Source of the DNA: Phyllobacteriaceae bacterium
Lineage (GTDB): Bacteria > Pseudomonadota > Alphaproteobacteria > Rhizobiales > Ancalomicrobiaceae
Assembly (NCBI GenBank): GCA_012517025.1
Contig: JAAYVT010000108.1
Span: forward strand, 1-5,321
Reading direction: 5' to 3'
DNA: 5,321 bases
The notes under the pieces are model-generated. The model saw only the letters and a program-made list of their open reading frames with translations. It ran no database searches and had not been told where the DNA came from. This document shows, piece after piece, positions 1-5,030 of this stretch. The translations under genes were made by a program, and so were the position numbers. Positions within the stretch are counted from its first letter, which is position 1. Every line of letters starts with the position of its first letter.

Positions 1-1
1 G

Positions 2-649
2 ACCACCGGCCTCGCCGATCCGCGTCCGGCCCGCACCGAGGGTGCCGACGGCGACCCGGCGAAGCCCACCGCCGAGCTCGCCGCCGCCGCCACCACCACG
101 GCCCCGAGCACCGGAACCGACGCCGCCTCGGCGCTCGCCGCCGGCACCGGCACCGGCACGACCGGTGGGACCGCGCAACCGGTCGCCGTCCGTCTGCCCA
201 CCGCCGACGTCTCGCCCGCCGTCGCCGCCACCGCCATGGCGGCGATGGCCGACGTCGCCGCCCGCCGCATCCACCAGGGCACGAACCGCTTCTCCGTCCG
301 TCTCGATCCCGCCGAGCTCGGTTCGGTCGACGTCCGCGTCGACGTGAAGGCCGACGGCTCGGTCTCCGCCCGTCTGGTGGTCGAGCGCGCCGACACGCTC
401 GACATGATGCTCCGCGACCAAAAGACGCTGGAGCGGGCGCTGTCCTCGGCCGGCCTCGACGTGTCGAGCGGCGGCCTGCAGTTCTCGATGCGCGACGGCG
501 GCACCGGCTCGGGCGGCGGCGAGCGCGCCGCCACGCCGGCGGTCGCCGCGATCACCGCCTCCGACGACGCCTCCACCGCCGTCTCGCAAGACACCGCCGT
601 CGCCGCCTACCGCACCGCGCGGGCCGGCGGCGTCGACCTCAGAATCTGA
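2..649 (+). CDS. fliK: Flagellar hook-length control protein FliK, C-terminal part (5' end cut by window edge)
   Basis: The frame is open from base 2 with no stop until the TGA at 647-649, giving 215 visible codons; the true start lies left of the window. The first ~75 visible residues are an Ala/Thr/Pro/Gly-rich linker, as expected for the stretched ruler part of FliK. The last ~115 hold the conserved Flg_hook domain (PF02120 type), recognisable from NRFSVRLDPAELGSVDVRVD, then the VSARLVVERADTLDMMLRD strand-helix unit and LERALSSAGLD. In the known family this domain contacts FlhB and switches export from hook to filament substrates when the hook reaches full length; FliK itself is exported by the flagellar type III system. 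No cysteine is visible. flgD follows 42 bases later, probably in the same transcript, which fits two hook-assembly proteins made together. The ATG at 236 lies inside the domain's lead-in and is not the real start. Confidence 0.92.
   Translation, partial: TTGLADPRPARTEGADGDPAKPTAELAAAATTTAPSTGTDAASALAAGTGTGTTGGTAQPVAVRLPTADVSPAVAATAMAAMADVAARRIHQGTNRFSVRLDPAELGSVDVRVDVKADGSVSARLVVERADTLDMMLRDQKTLERALSSAGLDVSSGGLQFSMRDGGTGSGGGERAATPAVAAITASDDASTAVSQDTAVAAYRTARAGGVDLRI
143..160 (+). repeat. Short GGCACC tandem repeat inside fliK linker
   Basis: Three consecutive hexamers (GGCACC, GGCACC, GGCACG) encode Gly-Thr three times in the low-complexity linker of FliK. This is a minor simple-sequence tract, typical of the variable FliK linker. 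It is in frame, so changes in copy number would alter linker length without breaking the protein. Confidence 0.5.
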
Positions 650-691
650 TCTCGACCGAACCGCCCAGGCGCGACCTCCGGAGCAGCGACC

Positions 692-1363
692 ATGTCCATC
701 CTCGGTCTGTCCACCCCGTCCCTGACCTCGACGACCTCGACGACGGCGAGCGATCAGTCGACGCTGTCCTCCAACGAGAACATGTTCCTGTCGCTCCTGG
801 TGACCCAGATGCAGAACCAGGACCCGCTCAATCCGACCGACGCCTCCAGCTTCACCCAGCAATTGGTGCAGTATTCGCAGGTCGAACAGCAGATCAAGAC
901 CAACGCCTATCTCGAGAGCCTCAAGGCGTTGTCGACGACGCAGAACGCCGCCAATCTCGTCTCCTACATCGGCAAGACGGTGGAGGCCGACGCCTCGACG
1001 TCGCATTACGACGGCACCAACTCGGCGACCTGGAACTTCACTTCCTCGGCCGCCTCGACCAAGGCGACCATCACCGTCACCAATTCGTCCGGCGAGACGG
1101 TCTACACCGGCACCAAGTCGCTGACCAAGGGCGACAACAGCTTCACCTGCGACGGCACCACCTCGGCCGGCGGCACCGCCTCGGCCGGCGACTACACGAT
1201 CGCAGTCTCCGGGTCCGACACCAGCGGCAAGGCGGTCACCATCACCACCTCCGCCTCCGGCGTCTGCACCGCGGTCGACTTCTCCGGCGAGACCCCCCTG
1301 ATCACCGTCGGCGGCCAGCAGATCAGCGTCTGGTCGGTGACCTCGGTTTCCGGCGGATCGTGA
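692..1363 (+). CDS. flgD: Flagellar hook-cap scaffold protein FlgD
   Basis: A 223-residue protein, normal for FlgD. It forms the cap at the tip of the growing hook and directs FlgE polymerisation, and is exported through the flagellar type III apparatus rather than by a Sec signal. Residues 1-27 are a Ser/Thr-rich export region. Residues 28-76 are the FlgD N-terminal signature, including MFLSLLVTQMQNQDPLNPTD and the following QLVQYSQVEQQ segment. Residues ~105-190 form the FlgD Ig-like part (GETVYTG, then GDNSFTCDG and GDYTIAVSG), and the tail has the GVCTAVDF...LITVGGQQISV Tudor-like end. The start is well supported: CGGAG at 679-683 lies 8 bases before ATG. Oddities: Cys153 lies where I recall the family usually having Trp (WDG), there is a second Cys192, and a 6-residue tandem duplication follows Cys153. 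It probably shares a transcript with fliK; a terminator follows ~45 bases after the stop. flgE does not follow. Confidence 0.97.
   Translation: MSILGLSTPSLTSTTSTTASDQSTLSSNENMFLSLLVTQMQNQDPLNPTDASSFTQQLVQYSQVEQQIKTNAYLESLKALSTTQNAANLVSYIGKTVEADASTSHYDGTNSATWNFTSSAASTKATITVTNSSGETVYTGTKSLTKGDNSFTCDGTTSAGGTASAGDYTIAVSGSDTSGKAVTITTSASGVCTAVDFSGETPLITVGGQQISVWSVTSVSGGS
725..742 (+). repeat. 9-bp tandem duplication in flgD 5' end
   Basis: ACCTCGACG occurs twice in direct succession and encodes Thr-Ser-Thr twice in the Ser/Thr-rich N-terminal export region of FlgD. It is in frame and lies in a region tolerant of length change. Confidence 0.5.
1154..1189 (+). repeat. In-frame 18-bp tandem duplication in the flgD Ig-like domain
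   Basis: Two adjacent 18-base units (1154-1171 and 1172-1189) differ at one base only (A1160 versus G1178). They encode GTTSAG and GTASAG, residues 155-160 and 161-166, in the loop after the WDG-equivalent position of FlgD. The near identity, including synonymous positions, suggests a fairly recent slippage or duplication event. In other FlgD proteins this loop precedes a G-x-Y strand, which is still present here (GDYTIAV). Confidence 0.65.
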
Positions 1364-1408
1364 TCCCGTCGCGGCACGAAAGGATCGCGGTCCGATCGGC
1401 CGCGTGCG

Positions 1409-1437
1409 ATCCGGCGGGTCGATCCCCGCCGGATTTT
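1409..1437 (+). terminator. Rho-independent terminator after flgD
   Basis: A perfect 10-bp stem (ATCCGGCGGG at 1409-1418 with CCCGCCGGAT at 1425-1434) closes a 6-base loop and runs straight into TTTT (1434-1437), with more T-rich sequence (GCTTTC) just beyond. It lies about 45 bases after the flgD stop, so it should end the fliK-flgD transcript and insulate the sciP promoter downstream. The T-tract is short, so efficiency is uncertain. Confidence 0.75.
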
Positions 1438-1506
1438 CGCGCTTTCGGGCCGTTTCGCGGACGGCGATTCCGGAAATCGACGATGCTGCGGATCCTCGGT
1501 CGGCGT

Positions 1507-1534
1507 TTAGCCATATTTTAAGGCCCGCCCGCTA
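1507..1534 (+). promoter_or_regulatory. Putative CtrA-binding box and promoter of sciP
   Basis: TTAG at 1507-1510, seven bases, then TTAA at 1518-1521 matches the CtrA consensus TTAA-N7-TTAA at seven of eight positions. Nine bases later GCTA (1531-1534) resembles the start of the GCTANAWC -10 element described for the Caulobacter housekeeping sigma factor, although the following bases do not match well. The box is 56 bases upstream of the preferred sciP start at 1577. The stretch is clearly more AT-rich than its surroundings. In Caulobacter, sciP is known to be activated by CtrA, so the site fits the gene. Box: seen directly. Binding and -10 assignment: inference. Confidence 0.65.
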
Positions 1535-1543
1535 GTCTCACCC

Positions 1544-1561
1544 TCGATGTGATCGCATCGA
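1544..1561 (+). promoter_or_regulatory. 18-bp dyad immediately upstream of sciP start
   Basis: TCGATGTGATCGCATCGA is palindromic except for one T/G pair (1550 against 1555). It lies ~10 bases downstream of the putative -10 and ends 15 bases before the preferred sciP ATG, next to the ribosome-binding GAGAG. It could be an operator for a dimeric regulator near the transcription start. With no room for a loop, it is less likely to act as an RNA hairpin. Function is unknown; chance occurrence cannot be excluded. Confidence 0.4.
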
Positions 1562-1576
1562 ATGTGTGAGAGTACG

Positions 1577-1852
1577 ATGACCGATCAATTTAGACCGCGT
1601 GTGAAATACGTCATCGGCCCGGACGGCAGCCCGTTGACCGTCGCCGATCTGCCGCCGCAGGGGACGAAACGGTGGGTGATCCGCCGCAAGGCCGAAGTCG
1701 TCGCCGCCGTGCGCGGTGGACTGCTCTCCCTCGAGGAGGCCTGCAGCCGATATACCCTGACCGTGGAGGAATTCCTGTCCTGGCAACAGTCGATCGACCG
1801 TCACGGACTGGCCGGTTTGCGGACCACCCGCATTCAAGACTACCGTCAATGA
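1577..1852 (+). CDS. sciP: CtrA inhibitor SciP (DUF1153 family)
   Basis: A 91-residue protein from ATG 1577. It contains the near-invariant family block RPRVKYVIGPDGSPLTVADLP (residues 6-26), then TKRWVIRRKAEVVAAVRGGLLS and a helix-turn-helix of the Trp-repressor/transposase type (about residues 36-75, with EEACSRYTLTVEEFLSWQ), ending HGLAGLRTTRIQDYR. In Caulobacter, SciP is a G1-phase protein that binds CtrA and blocks its recruitment of RNA polymerase, so CtrA-activated promoters, many of them flagellar, are held off. Start choice: an ATG at 1562 would add five residues (MCEST) but has no Shine-Dalgarno. ATG 1577 has GAGAG at 1568-1572, slightly close, and matches the usual N-terminus and length. 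The gene stands alone, with terminators on both sides and a CtrA-like box upstream, suggesting negative feedback. All recognisable family residues are present; there is no sign of decay or transfer. Confidence 0.95.
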   Translation: MTDQFRPRVKYVIGPDGSPLTVADLPPQGTKRWVIRRKAEVVAAVRGGLLSLEEACSRYTLTVEEFLSWQQSIDRHGLAGLRTTRIQDYRQ

Positions 1853-1893
1853 TCCGACGTCGGTGATCCGCTCCCGACGATCGGACATCGGAT

Positions 1894-1931
1894 GAAGGGC
1901 CGTCCCCTCGGGGCGGCCCTTCTTCGTTTTT
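1894..1931 (+). terminator. Strong rho-independent terminator after sciP
   Basis: A 13-bp stem (GAAGGGCCGTCCC at 1894-1906 with GGGGCGGCCCTTC at 1910-1922, one G-T wobble) closes a 3-base loop and is followed by TTCGTTTTT (1923-1931). It begins 42 bases after the sciP stop. This is the clearest terminator in the window and separates sciP from the fliF operon. Confidence 0.88.
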
Positions 1932-2250
1932 CGGCCCCGCCCCATCGCCGACCCGTCCGCCGCACGCGGTGCGCGAAGGTTGACGCCGGTCGGCAGATTC
2001 CGCCGCCCCACCCTTCGATTGCGATCTGTTCCGGCGAGGTTTTCCTCACCTTCGTCCCGAACGGAGGCGGCGCGTTAACCTGCCGTTTACCATCCACTGG
2101 GAAATTCTTGCCGAGTGGTCGCGCGGATTCTCCGTCCCCACCGGACCCGAACGCCACCGTCGCGACCGCGACACGCATGCCATCCACCCCGACGGCCGGT
2201 TCCAGCGCCTGGGAACTGACCGTCGCCCCCACCCGAAGGGAGAGCGAGAC
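1932..2250 (+). other. Gene-free stretch: fliF promoter region and long leader
   Basis: These ~320 bases between the sciP terminator and the fliF start hold one recognisable element, the CtrA-like box at 2075-2089. I see no convincing gene on either strand. The frames open here are Arg/Pro-rich on the + strand or continuations of the antisense shadow of fliF. If transcription starts just after the box, the fliF mRNA has an untranslated leader of roughly 130 bases. A small GTCGC/GCGAC hairpin (2159-2172) lies inside it. No known riboswitch or attenuator is recognised. Confidence 0.6.
2075..2089 (+). promoter_or_regulatory. Putative CtrA-binding box upstream of the fliF operon
   Basis: TTAA (2075-2078), seven bases, then TTTA (2086-2089) matches TTAA-N7-TTAA at seven of eight positions. 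Viewed more widely it is a direct repeat, GTTAACC (2074-2080) and GTTTACC (2085-2091), with the 11-base period expected for CtrA half-sites on one face of the helix. In Caulobacter the early flagellar genes, fliF among them, are CtrA-activated, so position and gene agree. The box is ~160 bases before the GTG start, which is rather far, and no clear -10 (no GCTA) follows. Binding is inferred. Confidence 0.58.
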
Positions 2251-3945
2251 GTGAATGCCGCCCTCGAGTTTCTCAAGAATCTCGGTCCGGCCCGTCTGGC
2301 GGCCATGGGCGTCGTCACCGCTCTGCTCGTCGGCTTCTTCGCCTTCGTCATCACACGCGCCACCGCCCCGGTGATGATGCCGCTCTATTCCGACCTCTCC
2401 GAACGCGACAGCTCCGCCATCGTCAAGGATCTCGAGGCCCAAGGGATCGTCTACGAACTGCGCCACGACGGCTCGCAGATCCTGGTGCCGAAGGACAAGG
2501 CGCTGCGTCTGCGCATGAAGCTCGCCGAGAAGGGCATTCCGACCGGCGGCAACGTCGGCTGGGAGATCTTCGACAAGACCGACGGTCTCGGCACCACCTC
2601 CTACGTCCAGAACATCAACCACCTGCGCGCCCTCGAGGGCGAATTGTCGCGGACCATCCGCTCGATCGATCGCATCCAGACCGCCCGCGTCCACCTCGTC
2701 ATCCCCGAGCGCCAAGTGTTCCAACGCGAACGCAAGGAGCCGACCGCCTCGATCGCGGTCAAGGTCCAGGGCCAACTCGACCCCGGCCAGATCCGCGCCA
2801 TCCAGCATCTCGTCGCCGCCGCCGTGGAAGGATTGAAGCCGAGCCGCGTCTCGATCGTCGACGAGACCGGCCGCCTGCTCGCCTCCGGCGAGGGCGAGGA
2901 TCCCAACGGCCTCGTCGCCGCCACCCTGCAGGAGCGCACCTCGGCTTACGAGACCCGGCTCGAGAACCAGATCGAATCGCTGGTCGGCTCGATCGTCGGC
3001 CCCGGCCGGGCCCGCGTCCACGTCGCCGCCGAGCTCGACTTCAACCGCGTCACCCAGACCTCCGACAGCTACGATCCCAACGGTCAGGTGGTCCGCTCCA
3101 CCCAGACCAAGGAGGAGAGCTCGCAGAACGCCTCCGCCGAAAAGGGCGTGACGGTCGCCAATCAGGTTCCCGGCGGCCCCCAGGATCAGGGTCCGACCTC
3201 CAAGGAGGCGTCCAACACCTCCGAGGAGACCATCAACTACGAGATCTCCAAGACCACCCGCACCGAAGTGCTGGAGGCCGGCCGGCTGAAGCGGATCTCG
3301 GTCGCGCTGCTGGTCGACGGCGTCTACACCCCCGGCCCGTCCGGCGAGGTGACCTATCAGCCGCGCACCAAGGAAGATCTCGACCGCATCGCCGCGCTGG
3401 TGCGCTCCGCCGTCGGCTTCGACGACAAGCGCGGCGATCAGGTCGAGGTGGTCAACCTGCGCTTCGCCGAGGCCCCGGCGGCCGTGCCGATGGACAGCCA
3501 GAAGACCGGCCTCGCCGCCCTCCTCGACTTCGGTCGCGAGGACATCGTCCGCTTCGCCGAGCTCGGCGCGCTGCTCCTGATGACGCTGCTGGTGCTGCTG
3601 TTCGCGGTCCGGCCGTTGATCAACCGGGTGATCGCGCCCGAAACCGCGGCGCTCGCCGCCGGCGCCGAAGGCCCTCTCGCCCTCGAGGGTGGCGACGCCG
3701 AGACCGCCGCCGTCCAGATCGGACCGGACGGCCTGCCGATCGCCCTGCCCGCCGGCGCGATGCCGATCGACTTCCACGCCGCCGCCGAGGCCGCCGCCCA
3801 CCCGAGCCATCTCCGTCTGGAGGAAGCCAAGGCGGCCGGCGCGATGCAGGCCGGATCGGTCAAGAAGATCGGCGAGATGATCGAAGAAACCCCGCTCGAG
3901 GCCGCCGCGATCATCCGCGGCTGGCTCAGCGAAGCCGCCGCGTGA
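2251..3945 (+). CDS. fliF: Flagellar MS-ring protein FliF
   Basis: A 564-residue protein, full length for FliF, which forms the inner-membrane MS ring around the export gate and carries the FliG rotor. The start is GTG at 2251, supported by GGGAG at 2238-2242 (8 bases away) and the family-like N-terminus FLKNLGPARLAAMG. First membrane helix: about residues 19-36. YscJ/FliF ring domain: about 45-210, with LYSDLSERD and the hallmark NHLRALEGELSRTI (123 onward). FliF_C periplasmic collar: about 250-415, from GPGRARVHVAAELDFNRVTQ, with a Ser/Gln/Thr-rich loop in the middle. Second membrane helix: about 437-454. The Ala/Gly-rich cytoplasmic tail ends in the FliG-binding helices, residues 537-564, with the conserved pattern IIRGWL (Arg556, Trp558). 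No defect seen. It is the first gene of fliF-fliG-fliH, with fliG starting 10 bases after its stop. Probable control is by CtrA through the box at 2075-2089. Confidence 0.98.
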   Translation: MNAALEFLKNLGPARLAAMGVVTALLVGFFAFVITRATAPVMMPLYSDLSERDSSAIVKDLEAQGIVYELRHDGSQILVPKDKALRLRMKLAEKGIPTGGNVGWEIFDKTDGLGTTSYVQNINHLRALEGELSRTIRSIDRIQTARVHLVIPERQVFQRERKEPTASIAVKVQGQLDPGQIRAIQHLVAAAVEGLKPSRVSIVDETGRLLASGEGEDPNGLVAATLQERTSAYETRLENQIESLVGSIVGPGRARVHVAAELDFNRVTQTSDSYDPNGQVVRSTQTKEESSQNASAEKGVTVANQVPGGPQDQGPTSKEASNTSEETINYEISKTTRTEVLEAGRLKRISVALLVDGVYTPGPSGEVTYQPRTKEDLDRIAALVRSAVGFDDKRGDQVEVVNLRFAEAPAAVPMDSQKTGLAALLDFGREDIVRFAELGALLLMTLLVLLFAVRPLINRVIAPETAALAAGAEGPLALEGGDAETAAVQIGPDGLPIALPAGAMPIDFHAAAEAAAHPSHLRLEEAKAAGAMQAGSVKKIGEMIEETPLEAAAIIRGWLSEAAA

Positions 3946-3955
3946 GGCCTGCCCC

Positions 3956-5014
3956 ATGGACGTTCCCGCCAAAGTCTCCAGCGCGATGAAACTGCAGGTC
4001 TCCGCCTCCGAGACCTATCGCGAGCTCGCCGGTCCGGAGCGCGCCGCCGTGCTCCTGCTCGCCCTCGGCGAGGGGCACGGCCGCAAGATCTGGGAGCAGC
4101 TCGACGAGCTCGAGGTGCGGCAGATCTCGCTCGCCATGTCGCGGCTCGGACCGGTCAGCCCGGAGATGCTGGAGAACCTGTTCGTCGACTTCGTCACCCG
4201 CCTGTCGTCGCGCGGCTCGCTGACCGGCAACCACGACACCACCGAGCGCATCCTCGCCTCCTTCCTGCCGCCCGAGCGCGTCAACGCGATCATGGAGGAG
4301 ATCCGCGGCCCGGCCGGGCGCAACATGTGGGAGAAGCTGTCGAACGTTCAGGAGAACGTGCTCGCCAACTATCTCAAGAACGAATACCCGCAGACCGTCG
4401 CGCTGGTGCTCTCCAAGATCAAACCCGACCACGCCGGCCGCGTCCTGGCGATCCTGCCGGAGGAATTCGCCCTCGAGGTGGTCAACCGCATGCTGCGCAT
4501 GGAGAGCGTGCAGAAGGAGATCCTGGAGAAGGTCGAGCAGACGCTGCGCGTCGAGTTCATGTCGAACCTCTCCACCACCTCGCGGCGCGATTCGCACGAG
4601 CTGATGGCCGACATCTTCAATTCCTTCGATCGTCAGACCGAAGCCCGCTTCCTGACCGCCCTCGAGGAGGACAACCGCGAGAGCGCCGAGCGGATCAAGT
4701 CGCTGATGTTCACCTTCGAGGATCTCGGCAAGCTCGACGCCGGCGGCATCCAGACGCTGCTCAGGAACGTCGAGAAGGACAAGCTCGCCGTCGCCCTCAA
4801 GGGCGCCACCGAGAGCTTGCGCGATTTCTTCTTCCAGAACATGTCGAGCCGCGCCGCCAAGATGCTTCAGGAAGACATGGAGGCGCTCGGCCCGGTGCGG
4901 CTGCGCGACGTCGACGAGGCGCAGGGCATCATGGTCAACGTCACCAAGGATCTCGCCGCCAAGGGCGAGATCATGATCTCGAAGTCGAAGGGAGAGGACG
5001 AGCTGGTCTACTGA
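3956..5014 (+). CDS. fliG: Flagellar motor switch protein FliG
   Basis: A 352-residue protein, slightly longer than the ~331 of E. coli owing to an N-terminal extension of about 15 residues. FliG sits on the FliF ring, joins FliM/FliN in the C ring, and its C-terminal helix meets the stator. FliG_N begins near residue 20 (AGPERAAVLLLALGEGHG). The middle domain carries EYPQ at 143-146, where E. coli has EHPQ. The MFxF hinge is MFTF, 251-254. The torque helix keeps Lys282, Arg299, Glu306, Asp307 and Arg315, aligned by me to E. coli Lys264, Arg281, Asp288, Asp289 and Arg297, so charge is retained with one Asp-to-Glu change. GAGG at 3944-3947 overlaps the fliF stop, lies 8 bases before the ATG and supports this start; Met11 (3986) is the only close alternative. 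The gene is co-transcribed with fliF, and translational coupling is likely. Confidence 0.98.
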   Translation: MDVPAKVSSAMKLQVSASETYRELAGPERAAVLLLALGEGHGRKIWEQLDELEVRQISLAMSRLGPVSPEMLENLFVDFVTRLSSRGSLTGNHDTTERILASFLPPERVNAIMEEIRGPAGRNMWEKLSNVQENVLANYLKNEYPQTVALVLSKIKPDHAGRVLAILPEEFALEVVNRMLRMESVQKEILEKVEQTLRVEFMSNLSTTSRRDSHELMADIFNSFDRQTEARFLTALEEDNRESAERIKSLMFTFEDLGKLDAGGIQTLLRNVEKDKLAVALKGATESLRDFFFQNMSSRAAKMLQEDMEALGPVRLRDVDEAQGIMVNVTKDLAAKGEIMISKSKGEDELVY

Positions 5015-5030
5015 CCGCTCGGCGCGCGCC

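Noticed and set aside
42..347. A 101-codon Pro/Ser-rich + strand frame inside fliK
   Set aside because: It is a shifted reading of the GC-rich fliK linker. The fliK frame is open throughout and carries a recognisable domain.
1538..2011. A 157-codon minus-strand frame over sciP
   Set aside because: It is antisense to a clearly recognised conserved gene and its terminator, with no plausible protein features.
2098..2112. A possible sigma-54 promoter (TGGGAAATTCTTGCC) upstream of fliF
   Set aside because: The GG and GC elements are 9 bases apart instead of 10, and the CAC following GG is missing. fliF is also an early gene not expected to need sigma-54 in these bacteria.
1466..2130. Three GANTC (CcrM methylation) sites near the two CtrA-like boxes (1466, 1996, 2126)
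   Set aside because: About three are expected by chance in a stretch of this length, so there is no enrichment to report.
1892..2254. A 120-codon + strand frame between sciP and fliF
   Set aside because: Its ATG sits at the base of the sciP terminator hairpin with no ribosome-binding site, and the product is Arg/Pro-rich without any family resemblance. Only its last 25 codons were kept, as a weak observation.
1846..3972. A 708-codon open frame on the minus strand covering all of fliF and the region upstream
   Set aside because: Its codons lie exactly in register with fliF codons on the opposite strand. A stop there needs TTA, CTA or TCA in fliF, which GC-rich genes avoid. The product is low-complexity (Gly/Asp/Arg/His-rich) and matches nothing I recognise, while fliF is unmistakable.
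2404..4143. TGTCGCG-like motifs reported as possible SciP DNA sites
   Set aside because: The matches I noticed (around 2404, 2645 and 4137) lie inside fliF and fliG coding sequence, not in promoters, and are expected in GC-rich DNA.
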